A stretch of 64,000 nt of DNA from Burkholderiales bacterium PBB6 (GCA_002255925.1 NKIH01000004.1:62001-126000), one strand, 5' to 3'; shown: positions 9,080-18,629, numbered from the stretch's first letter. The notes: generated from the letters alone by a model not told the origin. Numbers and translations are program-made.

Positions 9080-9726
9080 TGGCGATGCTGCCCAGCTTTG
9101 ATTTCACGCAGCTGGTGGCCCTGGCCGCCGCACTCGGCTGGGCCAGCGGGCTGCGGCTGTACGGCGTGGTCTTTCTGGTGGGGCTGGTGGGCGCGATGGG
9201 TTGGCTGCCTTTGCCGCCGGGCCTGGCCGTGCTGCAGCACCCGTGGGTGCTGGGCGCCGCCGGCGTGATGCTGGTGGTGGAGTTCCTGGCTGACAAGATC
9301 CCGCTGGTCGATTCGGCCTGGGACGCGGTGCACACGCTGGTGCGTATTCCGGCGGGTGCTGCGCTGGCTGCCGCCGTTTTTGGCGGCGGTGTGAATGTGG
9401 GCGGCGAGCATGCCGAGGCGCTGCAGGTGATCGCCGCGCTGCTGGGTGGCACGCTGGCGGCCACCTCGCACCTGGCCAAGGCCACCACCCGGGCGGCGGC
9501 CAACACATCACCCGAGCCGTTTTCCAACATTGGCTTGTCATTGCTGGGTGATGCCGGTGTGCCCGCCATGTTGTGGTTGTCGTGGTCGCACCCGGTGGCC
9601 TTTTTTGTGGTGCTGGCCGTGGTGCTGGCACTGATGGTGGCGTTGACGCTGCTGCTGTTCAAGTTCGTGCGGGGGCTGCTGCGCCGCCTGCAAGCGCGGT
9701 TTGGCCCGGCTCAGCGCCAGGCCTGA
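9079..9726 (+). CDS. DUF4126 family membrane protein
   Basis: A 215-residue hydrophobic protein of the DUF4126 type. It shows the family pattern LAAALGWASGLRLYGVVFLVGL near the N-terminus, FLADKIPLVDSAWDAVHTLVRIPAGA in the middle, and GGTLAATSHLAKATTRAAANTSPEPFSN. At least four to five membrane segments are visible. The function of the family is unknown. It overlaps liuC by one base and sits 14 bases before liuD, so it is translated with the leucine-degradation enzymes. Whether it has a metabolic role there or is a passenger cannot be told from sequence. Confidence 0.85.
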   Translation: MAMLPSFDFTQLVALAAALGWASGLRLYGVVFLVGLVGAMGWLPLPPGLAVLQHPWVLGAAGVMLVVEFLADKIPLVDSAWDAVHTLVRIPAGAALAAAVFGGGVNVGGEHAEALQVIAALLGGTLAATSHLAKATTRAAANTSPEPFSNIGLSLLGDAGVPAMLWLSWSHPVAFFVVLAVVLALMVALTLLLFKFVRGLLRRLQARFGPAQRQA

Positions 9727-9740
9727 TGGAGACAAGAAAC

Positions 9741-11768
9741 ATGTTCAAGAAGATCCTGATCGCGAACCGGGGCGAGATCGCCTGCCGCGTCGCCAAGACG
9801 GCCCGCCGCATGGGCATCAACACCGTCGCGGTGTATTCCGACGCTGACGCGCAGGCCCGCCATGTGGCCGCCTGCGACGAAGCGGTGCACATCGGTGGCT
9901 CAGCCGCGCGCGACAGCTACCTGCAGTGGCAGCGCATCCTCGACGCCGCCATCGCCACCGGTGCGCAGGCCGTGCACCCGGGCTACGGCTTCCTGAGCGA
10001 AAACGAAGACTTCGCCCGCGCCTGCGCTGCGGCCGGCCTGGTGTTCATCGGCCCGCCGCCGGAAGCCATTGCGGCCATGGGCAGCAAGGCCGCGGCCAAG
10101 TCGCTGATGGCGCAAGCCGGCGTGCCGCTGGTGCCGGGTTACCACGGCGCCGACAACGACCCCGCGCTGCTGCAGCGCGAAGCCGATGCCATGGGCTATC
10201 CGGTGCTGATCAAGGCCAGTGCCGGCGGTGGTGGCCGCGGCATGCGGCGGGTGGACCGGGCCGAAGACTTTGCGGCCGCGTTGCTCTCGTGCCAGCGTGA
10301 AGCGGCGGCCAGTTTTGGCAATGACCATGTGCTGGTCGAGCGCTACGTGACGCGCCCCCGGCACATCGAGATCCAGGTGTTTGGCGACACCCAGGGCCAG
10401 TGCGTTTACCTGTTCGAGCGCGACTGCTCGGTGCAGCGCCGCCACCAGAAAGTGCTGGAAGAAGCGCCGGCCCCGGGCATGAGCGCAGCGCGCCGCGCCG
10501 AGATGGGCGCGGCGGCAGTGGCTGCGGCCAAGGCGGTGAACTACGTGGGCGCCGGCACGGTGGAATTCATCGCCGAAGAGCTGGACGACGGCGACCTGCG
10601 CTTCTACTTCATGGAGATGAACACCCGCCTGCAGGTGGAGCATCCGGTCACCGAAGCCATCACCGGCCACGACCTGGTGGAGTGGCAACTGCGTGTGGCC
10701 GCCGGCCAGCCGCTGCCGGTGGCGCAGGCCGATCTGCGCATGCATGGCCATGCCATCGAAGCGCGCATCTGCGCTGAACAACCCGACGGCGGCTTCCTGC
10801 CGGCCACCGGCCAGCTGAACGTGCTGCAGTGGCCCGCCCACGTCGCCTTCACGCGCAATGCGGAGGGCGATGGCCGCCAGAACCCGGCTGCCGTGCGGGT
10901 GGACACCGGCGTGGTGCAGGGCGATGCCATCAGCCCGTTCTACGACTCGATGATCGCCAAGCTCATCGTGTGGGGCGAAGACCGTGCGCAGGCGCTGGCT
11001 CGCCTGGACGCCGCGCTGCGCGATACCCACATCGTCGGCTTGCACACCAACGTGGCCTTCCTGCGCCGCGTGGTGGGCAGCCAGGCCTTTGCCACCGCGG
11101 ATCTCGACACCGCGCTGATCGAGCGCGAGCGCGCCGTGCTGTTTGACCAGCCCGGCCTGCCGCTGCCGCTGGCGGTGGCTGCCGTGGTGGCGCATGAGCT
11201 GGCCACCGAACGCAGCGCAGCCGGCACCGACCCCTGGAGCCACCGCGACGGCTGGCGCATGCACGGTGGCGCGCGCCGCCGCCTGCACCTGGCGCTGGGC
11301 GATGCGCAGCATGCCGTGACGCTGCAACGCGGCACCGGAGAAGCACTTGAAGTTGCCATGGGCGATGCGCGCCTGAGCCTGGTTCACCGGGCCTTGGGTG
11401 AGCACCGCCACGAGCTGGTACTGGACGGTGTTCGCCATGTGCTGACCGTGCATGCCCACGGCCAGGCCCGCGCCGTGTTTGGTGACGCCGGCTCACTCAC
11501 GCTCACCCACATCGACCCGCTGGCGCAGGCCGCGGCGGGTGGCGCTGCCGGTGGTCGCCTGACCGCGCCGATGCCCGGCAAGGTCATCGCCTTCCTGGTG
11601 GCTGCTGGTGACAGTGTGCAGGCCGGGCAGGCCGTGGCGGTGATGGAAGCCATGAAGATGGAACACACGCTGAATGCGCCGCGCGACGGCGTGGTGGCCG
11701 AGCTGCTGTACGCCGTGGGCGACCAGGTGGCCGAAGGTGCCGAGCTGCTGCAGCTGCAGGGAGAATGA
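9741..11768 (+). CDS. liuD: 3-methylcrotonyl-CoA carboxylase, biotin-containing (alpha) subunit
   Basis: A 675-residue protein with an N-terminal biotin carboxylase (FKKILIANRGEIACRVAKTA, then the ATP-grasp glycine loop KASAGGGGRGMRRV and EMNTRLQVEHPVTE) and a C-terminal biotinyl domain whose AVMEAMKMEHT motif carries the biotin-accepting Lys639. It carboxylates its own biotin with bicarbonate and ATP and hands CO2 to the LiuB subunit. ATG 9741 lies after GGAGACAAGAA. In acyl-CoA carboxylases the biotin carboxylase gene usually stands near the carboxyltransferase gene; here three genes separate them, a common liu arrangement. Confidence 0.96.
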   Translation: MFKKILIANRGEIACRVAKTARRMGINTVAVYSDADAQARHVAACDEAVHIGGSAARDSYLQWQRILDAAIATGAQAVHPGYGFLSENEDFARACAAAGLVFIGPPPEAIAAMGSKAAAKSLMAQAGVPLVPGYHGADNDPALLQREADAMGYPVLIKASAGGGGRGMRRVDRAEDFAAALLSCQREAAASFGNDHVLVERYVTRPRHIEIQVFGDTQGQCVYLFERDCSVQRRHQKVLEEAPAPGMSAARRAEMGAAAVAAAKAVNYVGAGTVEFIAEELDDGDLRFYFMEMNTRLQVEHPVTEAITGHDLVEWQLRVAAGQPLPVAQADLRMHGHAIEARICAEQPDGGFLPATGQLNVLQWPAHVAFTRNAEGDGRQNPAAVRVDTGVVQGDAISPFYDSMIAKLIVWGEDRAQALARLDAALRDTHIVGLHTNVAFLRRVVGSQAFATADLDTALIERERAVLFDQPGLPLPLAVAAVVAHELATERSAAGTDPWSHRDGWRMHGGARRRLHLALGDAQHAVTLQRGTGEALEVAMGDARLSLVHRALGEHRHELVLDGVRHVLTVHAHGQARAVFGDAGSLTLTHIDPLAQAAAGGAAGGRLTAPMPGKVIAFLVAAGDSVQAGQAVAVMEAMKMEHTLNAPRDGVVAELLYAVGDQVAEGAELLQLQGE

Positions 11769-11772
11769 CCCC

Positions 11773-12687
11773 ATGAGCCACACCCTTCCAACCCACGTCA
11801 CCTTGGTTGAAGTCGGCCCGCGTGACGGCCTGCAGAACGAGAAGCAGGCTGTGCCCGCGGCCGTCAAGATCGAGCTGGTGCACCGCCTGCAGGCCGCTGG
11901 CCTGCGCGAGATCGAGGTGACCAGCTTCGTCTCGCCCAAGTGGGTGCCGCAAATGGCCGACAACGCCGAGGTGATGGCCGGTGTGCAGCGCCAGGCGGGT
12001 GTGCGCTATGCGGTGCTCACGCCGAACATGCAAGGCTGGCAGGCCGCGGCCCTGACGCAACCCGACGAGATCGTCGTGTTCGGTGCCGCGAGCGAGGCCT
12101 TCAGCCAGCGCAACATCAACTGCTCCATCGCCGAGTCGATCGAACGTTTTGCGCCGGTGGTGGCCGCAGCGCGGGCGGCGGGCGTGAAGGTGCGCGGGGC
12201 CATCTCATGCGCCGTGGGCTGCCCGTATGAAGGCGATATCGCGCCTGAGCGCGTGGCGCTGGTGGCGCGGCTGATGAAGGAGATCGGTGTGGCCCATGTG
12301 GGCGTGGCCGACACCATCGGCGTGGGCACGCCGCGGCGTGTGCAGAAGGCCCTGGAGGCCGCGCTGCTGCACTACCCGATCAACGAGGTGAGCGGGCATT
12401 TCCACGACACCTACGGCCAGGCGCTGTCGAACGTGTATGCCAGCCTTGAAGTGGGCATCAGCACCTTCGATACCAGCGTGTCCGGTCTGGGCGGCTGCCC
12501 GTATGCCAAGGGCGCGACGGGCAATGTGGCGACGGAAGACGTGGTCTACCTGCTGCACGGCCTGGGCATCCACACCGGCATCAACCTGGATGCCTTGATT
12601 GATGCCGGCGCCTTTGTGCGTGATGCGCTGGGCCAGCCCAATGGCTCGCGCGTGGCGCGAGCGGTGCTGGCCAAGCGGGCCGGTTGA
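11773..12687 (+). CDS. liuE: Hydroxymethylglutaryl-CoA lyase
   Basis: A 304-residue TIM-barrel lyase cleaving HMG-CoA to acetoacetate and acetyl-CoA, the last step of the leucine route encoded here. It has the N-terminal VEVGPRDGLQNEK with the metal-binding Asp, the EVTSFVSPKWVPQMAD segment, HFHDTYGQALSN with metal-binding histidines, and the signature VSGLGGCPYAKGATGNVATED whose cysteine is catalytic. ATG 11773 is 4 bases after the liuD stop, with GGAG upstream. It appears to be the last gene of the operon; no obvious terminator hairpin was found in the 23 bases before the convergent DUF1415 gene. Confidence 0.96.
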   Translation: MSHTLPTHVTLVEVGPRDGLQNEKQAVPAAVKIELVHRLQAAGLREIEVTSFVSPKWVPQMADNAEVMAGVQRQAGVRYAVLTPNMQGWQAAALTQPDEIVVFGAASEAFSQRNINCSIAESIERFAPVVAAARAAGVKVRGAISCAVGCPYEGDIAPERVALVARLMKEIGVAHVGVADTIGVGTPRRVQKALEAALLHYPINEVSGHFHDTYGQALSNVYASLEVGISTFDTSVSGLGGCPYAKGATGNVATEDVVYLLHGLGIHTGINLDALIDAGAFVRDALGQPNGSRVARAVLAKRAG

Positions 12688-12710
12688 AGAACCGCTCGGC
12701 GGGGTGTGGC

Positions 12711-13313
12711 TCAGCCCTTGATGCCCGGCACCCGCGCGGCGCCGGCAAACAGCGCGCGCCAGCCTGATTCGCCCAGCTGGTCGAGCGTCTCGATGTTGCG
12801 CTCGTAAATCGCCTCGGCCTCCGGGAAGGCCTCCACCGCGCGGTCGATGCTCTCTTCGCGCAGCAGGTGCAGCGTCGGCCACGGCGCCCGGTTGGTGAAG
12901 TTGCTGATGTCGTCCGGCCGGGTGCCTTCGAACTGGAACTCCGGGTGGAACTCGGCGATCTGCAGGATGCCGTCGAGCTCCAGCGCTTCCAGCAGCGCGT
13001 CGGCATGCTCCAGGAAATCATTGAAGTCGAGGAAGTCGGCCAGCACCTGCGGATGCATCAGCAGCGTGGTGTCGGTCTTCTCCGGCGACACCTCGGCCAG
13101 GTGCTCCAGCTCTTGCCTCAGTTGCTCCAGCAGCTCGTCGGTGGTGGTGGCCTCGCTCACCACGTAACGCACCTGCTCCTTCACGTACACCGCCTTGGCG
13201 AACGGGCACAGGTTCAGGCCGATGACGGCTTTTTCCAGCCAGTCGCGCATCTCTGCGATCACGGTGGCGTTGTTGGGGCGGGCGTCTGGGGTGGAGGCGG
13301 GCAGGGTGCTCAT
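12711..13313 (-). CDS. DUF1415 domain-containing protein
   Basis: A 200-residue protein recognisable as DUF1415 by WLEKAVIGLNLCPFAKAVYV near the N-terminus, then EFHPEFQFEG and the conserved NFTNRAPWPTLHLLREESID. The function is unknown. The family is cytosolic and widespread in proteobacteria, often beside tRNA- or cysteine-related genes. It runs convergent to liuE and divergent from the YbaK-like gene. A second ATG three codons upstream (13322) is possible. Confidence 0.88.
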   Translation of the reverse strand: MSTLPASTPDARPNNATVIAEMRDWLEKAVIGLNLCPFAKAVYVKEQVRYVVSEATTTDELLEQLRQELEHLAEVSPEKTDTTLLMHPQVLADFLDFNDFLEHADALLEALELDGILQIAEFHPEFQFEGTRPDDISNFTNRAPWPTLHLLREESIDRAVEAFPEAEAIYERNIETLDQLGESGWRALFAGAARVPGIKG

Positions 13314-13386
13314 GGCCTGCATTGTCCCTGCTGGCAGCTGCCCCGGCGTGGCTGCGCGGCGGAGTGGCCGCCTGGCATTGGCGACA

Positions 13387-13926
13387 ATGCACGCTGTTGA
13401 TGTTGACGCGGCCCCGCGCCGCCCCCTGCCCGTGAGCTCTGAATCTGATTCCGCCCTGCATGAAGGCTTTGTCCAGGTCAGCCAGGTGCTGGCCGAGTTG
13501 AACCACCCGCATGTGCCGCAGTGGCTGTCGGTGCCCGCCCGCACCTGCCAGGAAGCCGCCGAGGCGCTGGGCCTGCAGACGGGCCAGATCGCCAAGAGCG
13601 TGATCTTCCGGCGCCGCGCTGACGAGGTGGCCGTGCTGGTGGTCGCCTCGGGCGACAAGCGGGTCGATGAGAAGAAGGTGGCGGCGCTGGTTGGCCCCAT
13701 CGGCCGCGCGGATGCCGACTTCGTCAAGTCGCGCACCGGCTTTTCGATTGGCGGCGTCTCGCCCGTCGGCCACCTGACGCGCCCCGTCACCTTGATCGAC
13801 CGGGAGCTGTTCCGCTTCGATGAGGTGTGGGCGGCGGCGGGGCATCCGCACGGCGTGTTTCGCCTGGCCCCGGCAGACCTGGAGCGGCTGACCGGCGCGC
13901 CGGTGGTGGACGTGGTGCAGGCATGA
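13387..13926 (+). CDS. YbaK/EbsC (ProX-like) aminoacyl-tRNA deacylase family protein
   Basis: About 179 residues with the YbaK fold: RTCQEAAEALGLQTGQIAKSVIFRRR, then VVASGDKRVDEKKVAALVG and FSIGGVSPVGHL, the Gly-rich loop that binds the aminoacyl-A76 end. Members hydrolyse mischarged Cys-tRNA(Pro) or related tRNAs as trans-editing factors. Start choice is uncertain: ATG 13387 lacks a clear ribosome-binding site, and GTG 13432 would give a 164-residue protein closer to the usual family length. It overlaps the downstream DUF1289 gene by four bases (ATGA), implying translational coupling. Confidence 0.87.
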   Translation: MHAVDVDAAPRRPLPVSSESDSALHEGFVQVSQVLAELNHPHVPQWLSVPARTCQEAAEALGLQTGQIAKSVIFRRRADEVAVLVVASGDKRVDEKKVAALVGPIGRADADFVKSRTGFSIGGVSPVGHLTRPVTLIDRELFRFDEVWAAAGHPHGVFRLAPADLERLTGAPVVDVVQA

Positions 13927-14171
13927 GCGACAACAACATCGTGAACAGCGCACCGGGCAGCAGCGCCGTGCCTTCGCCCTGCATCGGCATCTGCCGCATG
14001 GTGGCCGCCACCGGCCTGTGCGAAGGCTGCCACCGCACCATCGACGAGATCGCTGCGTGGTCGCGTCTGGACGACGGTGCGAAGTGGGACATCTGCGAAA
14101 AGATCGCTGAACGTGCCCCAGCAAGCTTGTCAGGAATTTCCCGAACAAAGGGCCCTGATCCCACATCCTGA
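13923..14171 (+). CDS. DUF1289 domain-containing small protein
   Basis: An 82-residue protein with the DUF1289 cysteine pattern PSPCIGICRMVAATGLCEGC followed by HRTIDEIAAWSRLDDGAKW, typical of these small putative metal- or Fe-S-binding proteins. Four cysteines are spaced C-x3-C-x7-C-x2-C. The function is unknown. It is coupled to the upstream YbaK-like gene by an ATGA overlap. The 3' end adds a Ser/Pro-rich tail, and 137 bases separate it from the transporter. Confidence 0.87.
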   Translation: MSDNNIVNSAPGSSAVPSPCIGICRMVAATGLCEGCHRTIDEIAAWSRLDDGAKWDICEKIAERAPASLSGISRTKGPDPTS

Positions 14172-14307
14172 AATGAAACGTCAGGGTTGCGCCTGAATTT
14201 GTCAGTTTCCGTTCAGCGCCGCGTCAGAAGACGGTCAGAGGGCGCTTCGATAGTCGCGACATGCGCAGCCGTTGGGGCGGCGCACCGAAGATCAACGGAG
14301 ACAAATC

Positions 14308-16071
14308 ATGGCAACTGCAGTGGCATCCACCGCGCCAATGACGGCTGAGGAAAAGAAGGTCATCTTCGCCTCGTCGCTGGGCACGGTGTTCGAGTGGTAC
14401 GACTTCTACCTGTACGGTTCCCTGGCGGCCATCATCGCCAAGCAGTTCTTTGCAGGCCTGGACCCGAACTCGGCATTCATCTTCGCGTTGCTGGCTTTTG
14501 CCGCCGGCTTCATCGTGCGTCCGTTCGGTGCGCTGGTCTTCGGCCGCCTCGGCGACATGATCGGCCGCAAGTACACCTTCCTGGTCACGATCCTGATCAT
14601 GGGCCTGTCGACGTTCATCGTCGGTGTGCTGCCGAACTATGCGTCGATCGGCGTGGCCGCTCCGGTCATCCTGATCGGCCTGCGCCTGCTGCAGGGCCTG
14701 GCCCTGGGCGGCGAGTACGGTGGCGCTGCCACCTACGTGGCTGAACACGCACCGCACGGCAAGCGCGGCGCCTACACGGCTTGGATCCAGACCACCGCCA
14801 CGCTGGGCCTGTTCCTGTCGCTGATGGTGATTCTGGGCACCCGCACCGCGATCGGCGAAGACGAATTCGCTGCCTGGGGCTGGCGTGTGCCGTTCATCGT
14901 GTCGATCCTGCTGCTGGCCATCTCGGTCTGGATCCGTCTGTCGATGAACGAATCGCCTGCCTTCAAGAAGATGAAGGCCGAAGGCAAGACCTCCAAGGCA
15001 CCGCTGACCGAATCCTTCGGCCAGTGGAAGAACCTGAAGATCGTCATCCTCGCCCTGGTGGGCCTGACCGCCGGCCAGGCCGTCGTCTGGTACACGGGCC
15101 AGTTCTACGCCCTGTTCTTCCTGACGCAGGCGCTGAAGGTGGACGGTGCCACCGCCAACATCCTGGTCGCTGTCTCGCTGCTGATCGGTACGCCGTTCTT
15201 CATTGTGTTCGGTTCGCTGTCGGACAAGATCGGCCGCAAGCCCATCATCATGGCCGGCTGCCTGATCGCCTGCCTGACCTACTTCCCGGTCTTCAAGATG
15301 CTGACGGAAGCCGCCAACCCTGACCTGGCCAAGGCGCAAGCTTCTGCCAAGGTGGTGGTCACGGCCGACCCGTCCGAGTGCTCGTTCCAGTTCAACCCGA
15401 CCGGCACCAAGAAGTTCACTTCCTCGTGCGACATCGCCAAGCAGAAGCTGGCAGTCGCTTCGGTGAGCTACGAGAACGTTGACGTCCCCGGCAAGCCGGC
15501 CACCATCAAGGTGGGTGAGGTCGAGATCTCGATGGCCGTGACGCCGGAAGACATCGCCACCGCCAAGGGCGCTGCCGAGAAGAAGCTGGCTGACCTGACC
15601 GCCGCTCCGACGCCCGACGCCAAGGCTGTGGCTGCTGCCACCGCTGGCCTGAAGGCCCTGAGCGACGAGAAGACCGCCAAGGACGCCGTGCTGACCGGCA
15701 AGCTGAAGGCCGCCCTGAAGGCCGCCGGCTACCCGGACAAGGCTGACCCGGCCAAGCTGGACAAGGTCAAGATCGTGCTGATCCTGTCCTTCCTGGTGCT
15801 GCTGGTGACCATGGTCTACGGCCCGATCGCCGCGATGCTGGTGGAAATGTTCCCGACCCGCATCCGCTACACCTCGATGAGCCTGCCGTACCACATCGGC
15901 AACGGCTGGTTCGGCGGCCTGCTGCCAACCACCGCCTTCGCCATCGTGGCGCAGACCGGCAACATGTACAACGGCCTCTGGTACCCGATCATCATTGCCG
16001 GCGCGACCTTCGTCATCGGCATGCTGTTCGTCAAGGAAACCAAGGACGTGGACATCTACGCAGGCGACTGA
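14308..16071 (+). CDS. MHS-family (ProP/ShiA-like) MFS transporter with large periplasmic insertion
   Basis: A 587-residue metabolite:proton symporter. The MHS signature is clear: SSLGTVFEWYDFYLYG in helix 1, RPFGALVFGRLGDMIGRKYT, and LRLLQGLALGGEYGGAATYV in helix 4. Ordinary members have about 430-450 residues. The excess is a soluble block of roughly 150 residues (about 336-485) after helix 9, rich in Ala/Lys with only two Cys, predicted to face the periplasm. Helices 10-12 then resume (MVYGPIAAMLVEMFPTRIRY). The substrate is unknown; organic acids or betaines are typical. ATG 14308 follows CGGAGAC. Helix count and topology are my reading. Confidence 0.9.
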   Translation: MATAVASTAPMTAEEKKVIFASSLGTVFEWYDFYLYGSLAAIIAKQFFAGLDPNSAFIFALLAFAAGFIVRPFGALVFGRLGDMIGRKYTFLVTILIMGLSTFIVGVLPNYASIGVAAPVILIGLRLLQGLALGGEYGGAATYVAEHAPHGKRGAYTAWIQTTATLGLFLSLMVILGTRTAIGEDEFAAWGWRVPFIVSILLLAISVWIRLSMNESPAFKKMKAEGKTSKAPLTESFGQWKNLKIVILALVGLTAGQAVVWYTGQFYALFFLTQALKVDGATANILVAVSLLIGTPFFIVFGSLSDKIGRKPIIMAGCLIACLTYFPVFKMLTEAANPDLAKAQASAKVVVTADPSECSFQFNPTGTKKFTSSCDIAKQKLAVASVSYENVDVPGKPATIKVGEVEISMAVTPEDIATAKGAAEKKLADLTAAPTPDAKAVAAATAGLKALSDEKTAKDAVLTGKLKAALKAAGYPDKADPAKLDKVKIVLILSFLVLLVTMVYGPIAAMLVEMFPTRIRYTSMSLPYHIGNGWFGGLLPTTAFAIVAQTGNMYNGLWYPIIIAGATFVIGMLFVKETKDVDIYAGD

Positions 16072-16115
16072 TCCTGCCACTGCCCGGGCGGCTGACGCTG
16101 CCCCGGCGGGTGTTC

Positions 16116-16148
16116 AACAAGGCGGCTTCGGTCGCCTTGTTCTTTTTT
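16116..16148 (+). terminator. Rho-independent terminator after the MHS transporter
   Basis: AACAAGGCG (16116-16124) pairs with CGCCTTGTT (16133-16141) around an 8-base loop, followed by CTTTTTT. Confidence 0.85.
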
Positions 16149-16234
16149 GTGAGACGGTAGCTTGTTGCCAGCGGGCCGATCCCCGGCGTCTGGCACAGCC
16201 ACCGACATACCTTGACCTTCTGGAGATCTTGATC

Positions 16235-16450
16235 ATGTGGAAACTGGCTTTGGGTTTTGCGGTGTTCGCCGGCGTGGCGCTGTGGGTCATCAGCAAGGGC
16301 GGCGACAGCCTGGACATGGGCGGCGAAAAGCACGGCGCTGATGCCGTGCACGCGCCGGATGCACCGGCTTCGGCTGCCGTCGTTGTTCCGGCCGTTGTGC
16401 CGGTTTCGCCTGCAGCGTCTGCCGCAGCCTCGGCCGCTTCAGCCGGCTGA
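16235..16450 (+). CDS. Small single-pass membrane protein of unknown function
   Basis: A 71-residue protein starting [20 protein letters not shown], an N-terminal membrane helix or uncleaved signal, followed by [20 protein letters not shown] and a low-complexity Ala/Val/Pro/Ser tail. GGAG precedes ATG 16235 by 9 bases, which supports real translation. It follows the transporter terminator, so it probably has its own promoter. Its last 12 bases overlap the convergent oxidoreductase gene. No known domain is recognised. Confidence 0.65.
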   Translation: MWKLALGFAVFAGVALWVISKGGDSLDMGGEKHGADAVHAPDAPASAAVVVPAVVPVSPAASAAASAASAG

Positions 16451-17548
16451 CAAGGCCAGCATCACCTCGTCAGCAATGGCGAGGCTGGCGGTCAACCCCG
16501 GTGATTCAATGCCGAACAGGTTGACCAGCCCGGGCAGGCCATGCAGCGCCGGCCCGTCAATGCGGAAATCAGCGGCCGGCTCACCCGGGCCGCTGATCTT
16601 CGGCCGCACGCCCGCATAACCGGGCAACAGCGCATCGGCCGGCAGGCCCGGCCAGTACTGGCGAATCTCAGTCTCGAAGCCCGCGCCATCGGCCGCATCC
16701 ACGCGGTAATCCACCTCATCCACCCAGCGGAAGCTCGGGCCGAAACGCGCTTGGCCGCCCAGGTCGAGCGTCAGGTGCACCCCCAGGTGGCTGCTTTCGC
16801 CCGGCACCGGGTAGACCAGCCGTGAAAACGGTGCCCGTCCGGCCAGGCTGAAGTACGCGCCCTGCGCGTAGTGCGGCGTGGGCACGTGCGCGCTGGCCAA
16901 GCCCTCGAACCGCGCGGCCAGGGTGCAGGCATTCAGGCCGGCGGCGTTCACCACTTGGCGGGCGCGCAGCCGGCTGGGGGTGGCGCCGCCCACATCTAGC
17001 TCCCAGTGGCCCTGGTGCCAGCGCGCGCGCTCCGCCGGCGACAACACAGCCAGCATCGCACCGGCCTCTTCGGCGTCACCCAGCAAGGCCAGCATCAGGC
17101 CGTGGCTGTCGATGATGCCGGTGGAGGGTGACAGCAGCGCCGCCTCGCAGGCCAGCGCGGGTTCCAGCGCACGCGCCTCCGCGCCGCTCAGCAACGTCAG
17201 GTCATCCACGCCATTGGCGCGGGCTTGTGCCAGCACATGGTCGAGCCGCGCCACATCGTGTGCATCGGTGGCCACGATCAGCTTGCCGCACAGCCTGTGG
17301 GCCACGCCATGGCTTTGTGCATAAGCCACCAGTTGCCGCCGGCCCTGCACGCACAGGCGGGCACGCAGCGAGCCGGTGGGGTAGTAGATGCCGGCATGCA
17401 GCACTTCGCTGTTGCGGGCGCTGGTGGCCGTGCCAAAGGCGTTTTCCGCCTCCAGGATGACCACGTCATGGCCGGCCTGCGCCAGTGCGCGCGCGCACGC
17501 TAGGCCCACCACGCCAGCGCCGATCACCACGGTGTCGATATCGTCCAT
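16439..17548 (-). CDS. FAD-dependent oxidoreductase (L-2-hydroxyglutarate oxidase LhgO-like)
   Basis: A 369-residue DAO-family flavoenzyme. It opens with the dinucleotide-binding [20 protein letters not shown] and ends with [20 protein letters not shown], the FAD-contact strand. [36 protein letters not shown] and [15 protein letters not shown] match L-2-hydroxyglutarate dehydrogenase/oxidase relatives. It likely oxidises a 2-hydroxy or amino acid to the keto acid; L-2-hydroxyglutarate is the best guess, not proven. It lies 4 bases after the regulator at 17553-18629 on the same strand and could be co-transcribed with it. Confidence 0.85.
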   Translation of the reverse strand: MDDIDTVVIGAGVVGLACARALAQAGHDVVILEAENAFGTATSARNSEVLHAGIYYPTGSLRARLCVQGRRQLVAYAQSHGVAHRLCGKLIVATDAHDVARLDHVLAQARANGVDDLTLLSGAEARALEPALACEAALLSPSTGIIDSHGLMLALLGDAEEAGAMLAVLSPAERARWHQGHWELDVGGATPSRLRARQVVNAAGLNACTLAARFEGLASAHVPTPHYAQGAYFSLAGRAPFSRLVYPVPGESSHLGVHLTLDLGGQARFGPSFRWVDEVDYRVDAADGAGFETEIRQYWPGLPADALLPGYAGVRPKISGPGEPAADFRIDGPALHGLPGLVNLFGIESPGLTASLAIADEVMLALSAG

Positions 17549-17552
17549 CAGC

Positions 17553-18629
17553 TCACTCCGCGTTGGTCATGAAGGCCTGCGCCAGCGGCGTCACGCGGCC
17601 GGCATCGGTGGCCTGGTAGCCGGGCAGCGCATGGATGGCGTCGCGCAGCTCGGGCTGCTGCAGGGCGGCCAGCAAGGCCTGCATCGGCGGCTGCGCCAGC
17701 GTGTCGGCATGGGTGAGCAGGAAGTAGCGCTCATGGGCCAGCGGCAGGAAATCCAGCTTGAACTGGCGCGCCGGGGTTTCCAGGCCAAAGCCCACGTCGG
17801 CCATGCCACTGGCCACGTAAGCCGCCACGGCGGCGTGGGTGAACTCGCCTTGCTCGAAGCCCGGGATCAGGTCGTGAGCCAGCCTTTGAGCCTGCAGCAG
17901 CTGCTCCATCAGGAAGCGCGTGCCTGAGCCCGCCTGGCGGTTGATGAAGCGCACATCGCTGCGCAGCAGGTCGCGCAGCTCATAAATCTTGCAGGGGTTG
18001 CCCGGTGCCACCATCAGGCCCTGGCGACGGGTGGCGATGTCCACCACCACCACGTCGCGGTCTTGCAGCCAGGTCTGGTAGTGGGCCAGCACGCCGGCCT
18101 GCAGCGGGCCGATCGGCAGGTGCAGGCCGGCGGCGTCGCAGGCGCCGTCACGCAGCGCGGCCACGGCCTCGATGCTGCTGCCGTACTTGCGCTCCACCGC
18201 CATGCCGCCCGCCACCAGCTGGTCGAGCAGGTGGGCGATGGCGTAGCCGTGGCTCGCCTGCACGCGCAGCGCGATGGGCTCACCCACCACGGCGCGGTGG
18301 ATCTCGACCGCCAGCTCCGACGCCAATGAATCCAGCACCGGCTTGAGCCGGGCGCTGATGCGGTGGTCGGCCCAGACCAGTTTTTCGCCCAGCGCCGACA
18401 GCGTCGAGCCCTTGCCGCGGGCCATGTGCAGCAGGGCCGCGTTGAAGTGCGCTTCGCCCTGGCGGACCAGGTCCCAGGCATGGCGGTACGACAGGCCCAG
18501 GTGCTGGCAGGCGGCCAGCAGGCTGCCGTGGGTCTGCACCTGCACCAGCAGTTCAAGCAGGCGCGGCGGCAAGGCGTTGCCGTCGGTGTCGAGCAGCGTC
18601 CAGACGGGTTTGATGGAGATGCGTTTCAT
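17553..18629 (-). CDS. ModE-type HTH / PBP-domain transcriptional regulator, candidate FdsR-like
   Basis: A 358-residue regulator. Residues about 15-100 form a ModE-like winged HTH ([20 protein letters not shown], then [16 protein letters not shown]). The rest resembles a periplasmic binding protein (PBP-like, PF12727 type), with [16 protein letters not shown] and a late [10 protein letters not shown]. Such regulators often sense oxyanions such as molybdate or related small anions. Its position, divergent from an oxalate/formate antiporter and next to the molybdenum-dependent formate dehydrogenase operon, suggests control of formate metabolism like FdsR of Cupriavidus. That link is inferred. 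ATG 18629 was chosen over an upstream ATG because it matches the domain start. Confidence 0.85.
   Translation of the reverse strand: MKRISIKPVWTLLDTDGNALPPRLLELLVQVQTHGSLLAACQHLGLSYRHAWDLVRQGEAHFNAALLHMARGKGSTLSALGEKLVWADHRISARLKPVLDSLASELAVEIHRAVVGEPIALRVQASHGYAIAHLLDQLVAGGMAVERKYGSSIEAVAALRDGACDAAGLHLPIGPLQAGVLAHYQTWLQDRDVVVVDIATRRQGLMVAPGNPCKIYELRDLLRSDVRFINRQAGSGTRFLMEQLLQAQRLAHDLIPGFEQGEFTHAAVAAYVASGMADVGFGLETPARQFKLDFLPLAHERYFLLTHADTLAQPPMQALLAALQQPELRDAIHALPGYQATDAGRVTPLAQAFMTNAE

Noticed and set aside
16072-16234. Part of the 16235 gene extended upstream to 15995
   Set aside because: The longer frame would cross the transporter's coding sequence and terminator; ATG 16235 has a better ribosome-binding site.
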